From NCBI RefSeq assembly GCF_003318275.1, contig NZ_QOCH01000010.1, positions 124,001 through 188,000 on the forward strand: DNA of 64,000 nucleotides, in the 5' to 3' direction. This DNA comes from Marinobacter sp. F3R11. Its GTDB lineage: Bacteria; Pseudomonadota; Gammaproteobacteria; Pseudomonadales; Oleiphilaceae. This document shows positions 45,338 through 53,219 of the stretch, one piece after another (the first letter of the stretch is position 1; each line of letters begins with the position of its first letter). The position numbers were made by a program, and so were the translations under genes. Below the pieces are notes generated by a model. The model was given only the letters and a program-made list of their open reading frames with translations. It searched no databases and was not told the DNA's origin.

Positions 45338-45436
45338 ATGACGGCAGAACAGGAAATGATTGAGGGTCTGAAGATCGCGGCGGGCGCCGGTCTCTTTATT
45401 GCTTTGGTTGTAGTCGGGTTAACGATTGCGCTGTAA
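45338..45436 (+). CDS. Possible 32-residue single-span membrane protein
   Basis: The short reading frame begins MTAEQEMIEGLKIAAG and ends in a hydrophobic stretch ([15 protein letters not shown]) that could span the membrane. A GGGA lies about 9 bases upstream. It overlaps the 3' end of the UPF0178 gene by 18 bases on the opposite strand. The N-acidic, C-hydrophobic design is like known small membrane proteins, but the evidence is only the frame and composition. Confidence 0.4.
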   Translation: MTAEQEMIEGLKIAAGAGLFIALVVVGLTIAL

Positions 45437-45865
45437 CCAGCGGTCCAGTTTGTCAGCAAATTCTTTTCTGTCGGTCTGGCTGAACGGAGCCAGACCGCCG
45501 GTAACCTGCCCGGCGTTACGCATTTCTTCCATGAAATTTCTCATGGCAAGTCGCTGGCGGATATTTTCCCGGGTGAAAGCCTGTCCCCTTGGATTAAATA
45601 CGTCAGCTCCTTTCTCAATGGCTTCTGCCGCCAGAGGAATATCCTGAGTGATGACAAGGTCGCCGGGGTTCAGTTGGTCCATGATCTCGTTGTCTGCTAC
45701 GTCGAAACCCTGCATAACTTGTCTGGCCTTGATATAGGGGCTGGGTGGCAGTTTTATGACATGGTTGGCAATAAATGTGGTCTGGATCTGCCAGCGCGTG
45801 GCTGCCCGGCAGAGAATCTCCCGAATGGGAACGGGGCAGGCGTCGGCGTCGACCCAGATTGGCAT
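45419..45865 (-). CDS. UPF0178 (YaiI/YqxD, DUF188) family protein
   Basis: A 148-residue protein of the YaiI/YqxD family, which has a PIN-like fold. It has the diagnostic start [18 protein letters not shown], the central [18 protein letters not shown] and the C-terminal [17 protein letters not shown]. The ATG at 45865 gives the family length; a longer upstream frame overlaps the divergent PhnA gene and is unlikely. The acidic residues suggest metal binding. Function is not established. Confidence 0.9.
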   Translation of the reverse strand: MPIWVDADACPVPIREILCRAATRWQIQTTFIANHVIKLPPSPYIKARQVMQGFDVADNEIMDQLNPGDLVITQDIPLAAEAIEKGADVFNPRGQAFTRENIRQRLAMRNFMEEMRNAGQVTGGLAPFSQTDRKEFADKLDRWLQRNR

Positions 45866-45994
45866 GGCGGTTTCCTCAGGCAGTTTGGTTTCGTGGCGCA
45901 GTTTACCTGTTGTTGGCCCTTGCCTTCCACTTGGCGGCCATTGCTGGAATGTTGGTGGTATAATCCCCGTAAATTCAACTATGAGGAAACGCCA

Positions 45995-46333
45995 ATGTCC
46001 CAACTTCCACCTTGCCCCAAGTGCGGTTCTGAATATACCTATGAGGATGGTATTCAGCTTGTTTGTCCGGAGTGCGCCCACGAATGGACAGAAGCAGAAG
46101 CTGCCGCAGAAGAGGCGGGTAAAGTGGTGCGCGATGCCAACGGTAATGAACTTCAGGACGGAGATAGTGTTTCTGTAATCAAGGATCTGAAAGTAAAAGG
46201 TTCCAGTTCTGTGGTTAAGGTGGGTACTAAGGTGAAGAGTATTCGTCTGGTTGATGGCGACCACGATATTGATTGCAAGATTGACGGCATTGGTGCCATG
46301 AAGCTTAAGTCCGAGTTCGTGAAAAAAATCTGA
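45995..46333 (+). CDS. PhnA/YjdM-like zinc ribbon protein
   Basis: A 112-residue protein with an N-terminal zinc ribbon (CPKCGSEY near residue 8, CPECAHEW near 24) and a C-terminal SH3-like beta domain ([15 protein letters not shown]). This is the PhnA/YjdM architecture; despite the name it is not a phosphonatase in most species. GAGGAAA precedes the ATG. It is divergent from the UPF0178 gene and followed by a hairpin terminator. Confidence 0.9.
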   Translation: MSQLPPCPKCGSEYTYEDGIQLVCPECAHEWTEAEAAAEEAGKVVRDANGNELQDGDSVSVIKDLKVKGSSSVVKVGTKVKSIRLVDGDHDIDCKIDGIGAMKLKSEFVKKI

Positions 46334-46362
46334 TATCCCGAATGCAGAGCTCAGGCTGGCCC

Positions 46363-46392
46363 CATGCGACTATTGGTCGCATGCCTTTTCTT
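46363..46392 (+). terminator. Intrinsic terminator after the PhnA-like gene
   Basis: Perfect 8-base arms CATGCGAC/GTCGCATG with loop TATTG, followed by CCTTTTCTT. It lies 30 bases after the PhnA-like stop codon. Confidence 0.8.
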
Positions 46393-46487
46393 GCGCAGGG
46401 CTGGCCTGAAAGCAACACTGTGGGCGTTACGACGCATAAAGCGTGATATCAATCATTTTCGGTTCAACCGTAGCGACGCGAGACACC

Positions 46488-46997
46488 ATGAAAAAACTAA
46501 CCACACTGCTGTTCGCCAGTAGCGCATTGATCGCATTGGCTTTTGCAAATACTGCGATGGCCCATGAATACTCCCACGGGGATATTGAAATCGATCACCC
46601 ATGGAGCCGGCCAACGCCACCTGGCACGCCTATGGGAGTGGGTTATCTGGTTATCAGAAATCATGGCAACAAGGATGTGATACTGGTTAGCGCAAGTACG
46701 CCCAGAGCAGATCATGTTTCGATTCATGAAACGCTTATGAAAGATGGGGTCATGCGTATGCAGCCAGTTAAAAATGGCCTGGCAGTGCCGGCGGGTGGAG
46801 CTGTTGAGCTTAAGCCCCATAGTTACCATTTAATGCTGGAAGAGCTTGTTTCGCCGCTGAAAGAGGGTGAGTTGATTCCTGTGACTTTGGAGTTTGAAGG
46901 CGCGGAAGCTATTGACGTAGAGTTAAGCGTCCAGTCTCTGGATGCGGATATGGAAATGCCGGAAATGGACCACTCCGGGCACAAGATGGATCATTGA
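46488..46997 (+). CDS. Periplasmic copper chaperone PCu(A)C
   Basis: A 169-residue exported protein (signal peptide MKKLTTLLFASSALIALAF...AMA). It belongs to the PCu(A)C family, which delivers Cu(I) to cytochrome oxidase. Candidate copper ligands fit the family pattern: HETLM near residue 85, MRMQPV, then HSYHLM near 121. The tail MEMPEMDHSGHKMDH adds Met and His that may bind more copper. No oxidase assembly gene is adjacent. The ATG at 46488 is fixed by the signal peptide, although its ribosome site is weak. Confidence 0.9.
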   Translation: MKKLTTLLFASSALIALAFANTAMAHEYSHGDIEIDHPWSRPTPPGTPMGVGYLVIRNHGNKDVILVSASTPRADHVSIHETLMKDGVMRMQPVKNGLAVPAGGAVELKPHSYHLMLEELVSPLKEGELIPVTLEFEGAEAIDVELSVQSLDADMEMPEMDHSGHKMDH

Positions 46998-47084
46998 TCG
47001 TTTCAGCCTGGGCCGCCAGTGCGCTTCCGGTGCTTTAGCTGGATGTGCTGAAAGTGCCACTGGCAGTGTGTCCGGGGCCTCCGG

Positions 47085-47261
47085 TCATGAGCACCCGCCG
47101 CAACAGGTGCCCGGGTCTCCATGTTTATCTTCCTTTATCGTGCCTTTCCCAACGCTATCAGGGGCCTTGCCATTTTGCTCCATAGTCTCGTCTTCAGGTT
47201 TTGCTGTTTCTGTCTTTTCGGCACTTTTCGCACTGCTCACTTCTTTAAATAGATTCATCAT
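47085..47261 (-). CDS. Small protein ending in CCGGCS
   Basis: A reading frame of 58 residues (or 57 from the second ATG). It starts MMNLFKEVSSAKSAEKTE, has a polar, Lys/Glu-rich and probably disordered body, and ends DPGTCCGGCS. It resembles the short 'CCGSCS motif' proteins annotated in some marine gammaproteobacteria as far as I recall, with a Gly for Ser variation. The clustered cysteines suggest metal or thiol chemistry. It has its own promoter overlapped by an NsrR-like palindrome, which argues that the frame is real. It converges with the copper chaperone gene. Confidence 0.7.
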   Translation of the reverse strand: MMNLFKEVSSAKSAEKTETAKPEDETMEQNGKAPDSVGKGTIKEDKHGDPGTCCGGCS

Positions 47262-47287
47262 AATAAGCCGACCTGTTTTCTTTCGAT

Positions 47288-47334
47288 AAGATTCATTTAA
47301 AATAGATCTTATTGTCTGTTTATAGATTAGTCAA
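47288..47334 (-). promoter_or_regulatory. Promoter with overlapping NsrR-like palindrome for CCGGCS gene
   Basis: On the minus strand TTGACT (47329-47334) and TAAGAT (47306-47311) are separated by exactly 17 bases. The 23-base sequence 47288-47310 is an 11-1-11 palindrome. Its two half-sites differ from the NsrR half-site AAGATGCATTT at one and two positions. The palindrome overlaps the -10 box, as expected for repression. NsrR releases such sites on exposure to nitric oxide. The site call is by eye. Confidence 0.6.
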
Positions 47335-47550
47335 CGGGTGTTGTGGTGAGCAGTGAGAGTTGCTGCCGGAGAAAATCCAGGGTTCTCCGAAAAGCAATCC
47401 GGACGGGCCTTTTGTGCTAAAGTCACAGGTAATAGTACTCATTGTACGGGTATTTGTGTGCCAACCGAGCGTGTTGGGCTTTCGTCCTGGATTTTCGATA
47501 CAGTATGTGAGGCCGCTCAAACCGTGCTGCTGTAGGGGGCTTTGCCGTAA

Positions 47551-48609
47551 ATGAATAACAATAAAAGGGCTGTAACGCCCGTATCACGGCGTGAGAGCGG
47601 GGCGCAATTCTGGCAGGTTACTCTCCGGGTATGTCAGCTCGCGGTGGCCGTCGATATTTCCTTTTTTTTCCTGTTCCATATTCTTGGATCGCCGATTCTG
47701 GCGTGGATAAACATTGGCAGCGTTACGATGTATGTGGGCGCTTATTATGCGCTTAAACGCAGACATAACCGTTTGGCCATTACTCTGATCTGGCTTGAGG
47801 CCATTATTCACTCTGCGCTCGGGACCCTGGTGATTGGGTGGGACAGCGGTTTTCACTATTATCTGCTGTTGTTCATCCCGGCCCTGTGTGTCAGTTCGGT
47901 ACGTCGCGACGTTATTCTGTTGTCGGTTGTGGCACTCTGGGGATATTACGTAACCCTTGATATCCTCATGTGGTTCATCGAGCCCATTCAGCCAATTTCG
48001 TCCTCGGCTCTGCTGGGAGTTCATTTGTTCAATCTGAGCGTTGTGTTTGCGATGTTCAGTTACCTGTCATTCTTCTACATGAATATGGTTGTTTCGGCGC
48101 AACGCAAGCTTCGAAGATTGGCTACTGTCGATTCGCTGACAGGGCTGTTCAATCGTCGCCATGGGAGTTATCTCGCGGAAAATGAAATCGCGCGTTTCCG
48201 TCGAACCGGGCATCCAGTGTCATTTATGCTGGTTGATGTGGATCATTTCAAATCAATCAATGACCGTTATGGCCATGAGACTGGTGACAGAGTCCTTGCT
48301 GAAATCGGGAATTTGATTCCGGCTCAGCTGCGAACCCAGGACATTGTTGCCCGCTGGGGTGGTGAGGAGTTTTTGATTATTCTTCCGGGGACAGGAATTG
48401 ATAGTGCTATGGTAAGCGCAGAAAGAGTAGGGGATGCACTTCGGAATCACAACTGGGAAAGCGTCACTGGCAGAGTGTTGAATGTCACTGTAAGTGCGGG
48501 TGTCAGCGAACTTCGTGAAGGTGATGACATGGCGTCTGTCGTCAGCCGTGCAGATCAGGCGCTGTATTGCGGTAAAGCCGGGGGCAGGGATCGAGTGGAG
48601 CGGGCGTAA
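47551..48609 (+). CDS. Membrane-bound diguanylate cyclase
   Basis: A 352-residue protein with about six membrane helices (residues 25-185) followed by a GGDEF domain. The active motif is RWGGEEF, and an RxxD inhibitory site (RTQD) lies five residues before it. It should make c-di-GMP and be product-inhibited. The membrane part resembles no MASE type I can name with confidence. It is a single gene, divergent from the CCGGCS gene, with about 215 bases between. A strong terminator follows. Confidence 0.9.
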   Translation: MNNNKRAVTPVSRRESGAQFWQVTLRVCQLAVAVDISFFFLFHILGSPILAWINIGSVTMYVGAYYALKRRHNRLAITLIWLEAIIHSALGTLVIGWDSGFHYYLLLFIPALCVSSVRRDVILLSVVALWGYYVTLDILMWFIEPIQPISSSALLGVHLFNLSVVFAMFSYLSFFYMNMVVSAQRKLRRLATVDSLTGLFNRRHGSYLAENEIARFRRTGHPVSFMLVDVDHFKSINDRYGHETGDRVLAEIGNLIPAQLRTQDIVARWGGEEFLIILPGTGIDSAMVSAERVGDALRNHNWESVTGRVLNVTVSAGVSELREGDDMASVVSRADQALYCGKAGGRDRVERA

Positions 48610-48621
48610 ATCTGATGTAAT

Positions 48622-48650
48622 AAAAAAGGCAGCCGGAGCTGCCTTTTTTT
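48622..48650. terminator. Bidirectional intrinsic terminator
   Basis: Stem GGCAGC/GCTGCC with loop CGGA, flanked by six A and seven T. It sits between the convergent diguanylate cyclase and cold-shock genes. Confidence 0.92.
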
Positions 48651-48666
48651 AAACGTCGTCTGTTAA

Positions 48667-48873
48667 TTAAACAGCAACAACGTTCTCGGCCTGAGGGCCT
48701 TTCTGACCTTGGGTCACGGTGAAATCGACTTGCTGGCCTTCAGCCAGAGTCTTGAAACCGCCACCTTGAATAGCGCTGTAGTGAACGAATACGTCGGGGC
48801 CGCCTTCGCGAGTGATAAAGCCAAAACCTTTTGCTTCATTGAAAAACTTAACAGTACCGGTAACAGTAGACAT
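48667..48873 (-). CDS. Cold-shock domain protein, CspA family
   Basis: A 68-residue single cold-shock domain, the usual length. RNP1 (KGFGFI) and RNP2 (VFVHYSAI) are both intact, so it should bind single-stranded RNA/DNA. Its upstream region is long and can fold, as in cold-regulated csp leaders, so post-transcriptional control is plausible. It is monocistronic. Confidence 0.95.
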   Translation of the reverse strand: MSTVTGTVKFFNEAKGFGFITREGGPDVFVHYSAIQGGGFKTLAEGQQVDFTVTQGQKGPQAENVVAV

Positions 48874-49176
48874 AATATAATCCTGAGTTCAATCATTTAA
48901 TGTGCCGCCAGTTCATCATGTTGATGGCTGGTCAGCGATATGCGGAAACAAAAAACTGGCGTGATCAAAAACAGGACGATGCACTACTTGCGGGTACAAA
49001 AATGCGTCTTATTGATGAAGTGCTTTGCTAAATCTTTCCAACGGAATTCACTGTACCCGCTGCCAGCCTAAAAGCAAAGCATTTTCTTATAGGCATAAAC
49101 CCGACATCTTCAGCTACATGAGGTATGTTTGTCTCCGTATTTCGGAATTCGTATGAATAAATTGAGGAGCCTTGTT
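48874..49176. other. Gene-free region: csp leader and divergent promoters
   Basis: About 300 bases between csp (minus) and the crotonase gene (plus) without a supported gene. It contains an inverted repeat CGCCAGTT (48906-48913)/AACTGGCG (48954-48961). In the csp transcript the two arms could pair across about 40 bases, compatible with a structured 5' leader. The rest is AT-rich and probably holds both promoters. Confidence 0.45.
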
Positions 49177-50031
49177 TTGTCTGACCTATCAACTTACGAA
49201 AGTTTTTCCGTCAGTGTGGAAAACAACATTGCCCATGTACAGTTCAGCCGTCCGGAAGCACTGAACTCCATGACCAAGGCCTTTTGGCTTGAGTTGCCCA
49301 AGTGCATGCAGGAAATTGAATCGAACACAGAAGCGCGGGTTATTGTCGTGTCGTCCACGGGCAAGCACTTCTCGGCCGGCATGGATCTCGGTGTTTTCAG
49401 TGATCCCAAAGCTGTGCCCATGAGCGGTGATCCTGGCCGTATGGCGGAGAACCTTCGGCGTGTGGTGTTACAGCTTCAGGATACGCTTACATCGCTGGAG
49501 AATATTCGACTGCCGGTACTGGCGGCCATTCAGGGAGGCTGTATCGGCGGGGCTCTGGACCTGGTATGTGCGGCTGATAGTCGTTACTGCACTGACGATG
49601 CGTACTTCACAATCAAGGAAACGGAACTCGGTATGACAGCGGATGTGGGCACTCTCCAGCGTTTGCCCAAGCTGATGCCTGAAGGGGTTGTGCGCGAGTT
49701 GGCTTACACGGGGCGCAAATTCTCTGCAGAGGAGGCGAAAAGCCTTGGTTTTGTGAATGCTGTCTATGCAAATCAGGATGCTCTGATCGCAGGTGTTATG
49801 GAAATTGCTGCTCAGATTGCTGCCAATTCACCGCTGGCCGTCACCGGTTGTAAAGAAATGCTGAATTACAGCCGTGACCACAGCGTTGCCGACAGTCTGA
49901 AATACATGGCTACCTGGCAGGCTGGCATGTTCCGTCCTGCGGACATGATGAAAACTTTCCAGGCAAAAGCGCAGAAGCAGGCACCCAGGTATGACAGCCT
50001 GTTCCCTGTGAAAGGTCTTTTCGAACAGTAA
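49177..50031 (+). CDS. Crotonase-family protein, dienoyl-CoA isomerase-like
   Basis: An enoyl-CoA hydratase/isomerase fold protein of about 284 residues. Oxyanion-hole segments are KHFSAGMDLG and IQGGCIGGALDL. The stretch IKETELGMTADVGTLQRLP closely follows the catalytic region of delta3,5-delta2,4-dienoyl-CoA isomerase (ECH1), including the acidic pair, so that activity is the best guess. TTG at 49177 with GAGGAG 7 bases upstream is preferred; ATG at 49153 is an alternative. The stop is immediately followed by the ATG of the CPBP gene. Confidence 0.85.
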   Translation: MSDLSTYESFSVSVENNIAHVQFSRPEALNSMTKAFWLELPKCMQEIESNTEARVIVVSSTGKHFSAGMDLGVFSDPKAVPMSGDPGRMAENLRRVVLQLQDTLTSLENIRLPVLAAIQGGCIGGALDLVCAADSRYCTDDAYFTIKETELGMTADVGTLQRLPKLMPEGVVRELAYTGRKFSAEEAKSLGFVNAVYANQDALIAGVMEIAAQIAANSPLAVTGCKEMLNYSRDHSVADSLKYMATWQAGMFRPADMMKTFQAKAQKQAPRYDSLFPVKGLFEQ

Positions 50032-50634
50032 ATGGCGCAGAACAAACGAAGCAGGTCCGGCCTGTCCCCGATTATCGCCCTGGCTTTTCAGGGTGGAATC
50101 GGGGTGGCTGGGTTGCTGGTGATTCTGGCAGGGAACATTTCCGTACAGGTGGCTGAAGCCGGAATCTGGCCGAGTGTGTTCTATGGCTTCCTTGGCGCAT
50201 TCTGCACTTATGGCGCATTATTGTTGCTCACCCGTATTCCAGGTTTGTTCCCGGATAACCTCGATAGCCAGATGCGCGGCCTCTACAGGTTTGCATCGGG
50301 TTATTCATGGTTTGTGCTTTTTCTGCTCTCGGTTTTTGCCGGTGTTGGTGAAGAACTCCTGTTCCGGGGGGCTTTGCAAGGTTGGCTTGCTGAGCATACT
50401 GGAGATGCTACCGCTATAGTGTCTGCATCAGTACTTTTCGGTCTGGTGCACTACGTATCCTTTACTTACTTTATCGTAGCTACAGTCCTTGGGTTGGTGC
50501 TTGGGGCAGCTTATACCCTATCCAGCAGTATTATTCTCGTAATGGTCTGGCATAGTGTCTACGACATGATCGCTCTGTTTTTCCTGCTCCGGTTTCCTCA
50601 GTGGTTCGGCATCACTGTGCGCCCCGAAAGCTAA
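50032..50634 (+). CDS. CPBP-family intramembrane metalloprotease
   Basis: A 200-residue membrane protein with several helices and the three CPBP/Rce1 (Abi) motifs: EELLFR near residue 108, FGLVH near 138 and WHSVYD near 181. These provide the metal ligands of a membrane protease. The ATG directly follows the crotonase TAA, so the genes are cotranscribed, which is an unexpected functional pairing. The 3' end overlaps argP convergently by 4 bases. Substrate unknown. Confidence 0.87.
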   Translation: MAQNKRSRSGLSPIIALAFQGGIGVAGLLVILAGNISVQVAEAGIWPSVFYGFLGAFCTYGALLLLTRIPGLFPDNLDSQMRGLYRFASGYSWFVLFLLSVFAGVGEELLFRGALQGWLAEHTGDATAIVSASVLFGLVHYVSFTYFIVATVLGLVLGAAYTLSSSIILVMVWHSVYDMIALFFLLRFPQWFGITVRPES

Positions 50635-51497
50635 GGGTGTGCTGCTTTCAATGCTGCTGTGAGCCGCTCCATAGTCGTTCCGCTATTGCGCCAGAAGTGC
50701 CAGTAAAGTTCTACTTTCAGTGATTGGCCGGGCGCTATGCTGACAAGTTGCCCTGCCTCGATTTCCCGCCTGGCCTGAACTTCCGGAATCATGCCATAAC
50801 CCATGCCGGCAAGCGCGAGCTTCACAAAGCCCTCGGAGGAAGGGCATAAATGGTAAGGGAAGACACCGTGGTAGCCGTTCCTGGCAAGAAAGCGGTGTTG
50901 CAACTGATCGTTCGGGCCAAACACAATCACCGGTGCTGACTGCAGGCTTTGTTCGTTAAAACCCTGGCTGAAATATCTGGCTTTGTATGAAGGCGTCGCC
51001 AGAGGCAGATAGGTCATAGCGCCAAGCAGAACGCAGCGGGCCCCTGCCACAGGCTGCGGATTGCTGCAGAGGCAGGCGGCGACGTCACCTTCGCGCATGC
51101 GCCGGAGTGCTATGTCCTGGTCTTCAACCACCATATCCAACAAGAGTGATTCGTCATTACAGAACCTGCCAACCGCTTCGGCCCACCAGGTTGCAAGGCT
51201 GTCGGCATTGATGGCAATGCGCAGTCGTGCGGCTGGTTCGGAAAGAGTCGGGAGCGATTTCGCCAGATCCCGTTCGAGAAGCTGGACCCGTTGAACGTGA
51301 TTCAGCAACTGCTGGCCGGCCGGCGTTGCCCTGGGAACCGGGCTGCGTAAAAGAACGGGTTGCCCGGCGCGAATCTCCAGGGTGCGGATGCGCTGAGAAA
51401 CAGCGGATTGACTCAGCCCCAGTACGGCGCCGGCGCGTTCGAAACCACCTGTCTCGATAACCGTTGCCAGGGCTTCCAGTAATTTGTAATCAATCAT
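50631..51497 (-). CDS. argP: LysR-type regulator ArgP
   Basis: A 288-residue LysR protein with the N-terminal helix-turn-helix GGFERAGAVLGLSQSAVSQRI and the ArgP/IciA hallmark of an early start on YKLLEALATVIETG. It is divergent from a LysE/ArgO exporter gene, the standard arrangement in which ArgP senses arginine and lysine and activates argO. The 90-base gap between the starts should contain the operator; I do not define it further. Confidence 0.9.
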   Translation of the reverse strand: MIDYKLLEALATVIETGGFERAGAVLGLSQSAVSQRIRTLEIRAGQPVLLRSPVPRATPAGQQLLNHVQRVQLLERDLAKSLPTLSEPAARLRIAINADSLATWWAEAVGRFCNDESLLLDMVVEDQDIALRRMREGDVAACLCSNPQPVAGARCVLLGAMTYLPLATPSYKARYFSQGFNEQSLQSAPVIVFGPNDQLQHRFLARNGYHGVFPYHLCPSSEGFVKLALAGMGYGMIPEVQARREIEAGQLVSIAPGQSLKVELYWHFWRNSGTTMERLTAALKAAHP

Positions 51498-51587
51498 AAG
51501 TAAAACTGATGCATCATTATGGATATGAATTTTAAGTATAGCTGTAAGCCGCTATCCTTGCCGCATCATGAAAAGGAGCGGAATGCT

Positions 51588-52196
51588 GTGCTTGAAAGTT
51601 ACCTGACAGGATTGATTGTCTCTGGCGGTATTATCGTTGCTATTGGCGCGCAGAACGCTTATGTGCTGAGCCAGGCTATTCGCCGTGAACATCACTGGTG
51701 GGCAGCCGGTTTGTGCATGGTGGCCGATGTGTCTCTTTTTACGTTGGGCATGTTCGGTGTGAGTGCAGCACTGATGGCCATGCCGCAGGCACTGGAAATA
51801 TTGCGTTGGCTGGGTGTGGTTTTTCTTGGGTGGCTGGCAGTTCAGGCGTTTATACGAGCCGTCCGGGGCAGGGCTGCTCTTGCAGCCGGTGAAGTGTCAC
51901 GTCGGAGTTTGAAAGGTGTGGTGTTTACGACATTGGCGGTCACCTTGCTGAATCCTCACGTGTATCTCGATACCCTGCTATTGGTTCCGGCGGTGGGCGC
52001 GCAGCAGGAAAGCGCAACAACTTTTGTAGCAGGTGCTGGCACTGCGTCTGTTTTGTGGTTTGGTTTGCTGGCCTGGGGTGGCTCTGCACTGGCACCGGTG
52101 CTTTCACGGCCTTTGGCCTGGCGGTTTATCGACGGCACCATTGGAACGATGATGGCTGTCATAGCGCTTCATCTGGCATTCAATGGTGGCATCTAG
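51588..52196 (+). CDS. argO: LysE/ArgO-family basic amino acid exporter
   Basis: An inner-membrane exporter of 202 residues with about six helices and the LysE-family start GLIVSGGIIVAIGAQNAYVLSQ. VTLLNPHVYLDT is the second conserved block. It exports arginine and possibly lysine or toxic analogues. GTG at 51588 after AAGGAG is the best start; an upstream ATG reading lacks support. Controlled presumably by the divergent argP. Confidence 0.92.
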   Translation: MLESYLTGLIVSGGIIVAIGAQNAYVLSQAIRREHHWWAAGLCMVADVSLFTLGMFGVSAALMAMPQALEILRWLGVVFLGWLAVQAFIRAVRGRAALAAGEVSRRSLKGVVFTTLAVTLLNPHVYLDTLLLVPAVGAQQESATTFVAGAGTASVLWFGLLAWGGSALAPVLSRPLAWRFIDGTIGTMMAVIALHLAFNGGI

Positions 52197-52211
52197 TGTT
52201 AGTATAAAACG

Positions 52212-52712
52212 TTAATCAAACCGCCTTGCGCCAGAGAACCTGTCCTTCCAGTAGTAACCGTTCAATTCTGACATGATCACACCGGATGATGTGGATGCAT
52301 GGATAAACCTGTCGTCTCCCATGTAGATTCCTGCATGCTGATCTTTGCCGGCGATTCTGAAGAACACGATATCGCCGGGCTTGACCTCTCCCGGGTGAAC
52401 CACATCACCATAACGAAGCATTTGCGACGTTGTGCGCGGCAGTTGCTGTCCCAGGCTCTCACGAAAGGCTGTAGTGATAAATCCTGAGCAGTCAAAGCCG
52501 CGTACTGTGGTTCCACCATACTGATAGGGTGTGCCTTCATAGCGCTCGAAAACCTGCCAGAGCTTTTCAGCCTTCACTGAACCTGGTGCCGATTCGGCGG
52601 GTGAGTACTGGTAGGAAGAGATGCCGGACTGTAAGTTCTGATTGCTCGCGCAACCACTCATCACAAGGGATAAGCAAACTGGAATGAAGGCATACCTGAG
52701 AGACTGAACCAT
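52212..52712 (-). CDS. NlpC/P60 cell-wall endopeptidase lipoprotein
   Basis: A 166-residue lipoprotein (signal peptide with lipobox VMSGC). It carries an NlpC/P60 cysteine peptidase domain: catalytic Cys in RGFDCSGFI near residue 70, catalytic His in DQHAGIYMG near 129, and a third polar residue in RFIHAST. It probably cleaves peptide stems of peptidoglycan, like Spr/MepS. It is a single gene convergent with argO. Confidence 0.9.
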   Translation of the reverse strand: MVQSLRYAFIPVCLSLVMSGCASNQNLQSGISSYQYSPAESAPGSVKAEKLWQVFERYEGTPYQYGGTTVRGFDCSGFITTAFRESLGQQLPRTTSQMLRYGDVVHPGEVKPGDIVFFRIAGKDQHAGIYMGDDRFIHASTSSGVIMSELNGYYWKDRFSGARRFD

Positions 52713-52805
52713 GCAAAATCCTGAGCCTGTGTTCTTTCATTCAACTGTATTACTGATTTACCTTGATGTCAGGTTACGGTTTGTCAGATTTGTTATCCTT
52801 GCGCC

Positions 52806-53219
52806 ATGCTGAAAATATCCAATGCTGTTGAAATTGCTGACTGGGAGCTGGAAATTACCCAGATCCGGGCCCAGGGCGCGGGTGGCCAGAATGTCAATAA
52901 GGTGGCTTCGGCCGTACATCTGCGTTTTGACATACTGAACTCGGCCTTGCCCCCCTTCTACAAGGAACGACTTATGGCGCTTCAGGATCAGCGCATAAGC
53001 AAGGACGGCGTTATTGTGATCAAGGCCCAGTCATTCCGTACTCTGGAATTGAATAAGGAGGATGCGCTCGAGCGCCTGAAGGAGTTGATACAGGAGGCCG
53101 TCAAAGTGCAGAAAGTACGTCGTGCTACTCGCCCGTCAAAATCTGCCCGGCGTAAGCGGGTTGATAGTAAAACGCAGAAAGGCAAGACCAAAGCCTTGCG
53201 TGGCAAGGTTCAGGTCTGA
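52806..53219 (+). CDS. arfB: Ribosome rescue factor ArfB (YaeJ)
   Basis: A 137-residue codon-independent peptidyl-tRNA hydrolase that releases stalled ribosomes. The catalytic GGQ sits in GAGGQNVNKVASAVHLRFD near residue 27. The C-terminal tail is basic (RRATRPSKSARRKRVDSKTQK), which in ArfB inserts into the empty mRNA channel. No stop-codon recognition domain is present, separating it from release factors. The ribosome site is poor. It overlaps the esterase gene end by 10 bases. Confidence 0.93.
   Translation: MLKISNAVEIADWELEITQIRAQGAGGQNVNKVASAVHLRFDILNSALPPFYKERLMALQDQRISKDGVIVIKAQSFRTLELNKEDALERLKELIQEAVKVQKVRRATRPSKSARRKRVDSKTQKGKTKALRGKVQV

Noticed and set aside
45866..46264. N-terminal extension of the UPF0178 gene
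   Set aside because: It would overlap the divergent PhnA-like gene; [11 protein letters not shown] at 45865 is the family's normal start.
47353..47535. A 60-codon plus-strand frame before the diguanylate cyclase
   Set aside because: No ribosome site, no family, and atypical composition; more likely leader or promoter DNA.
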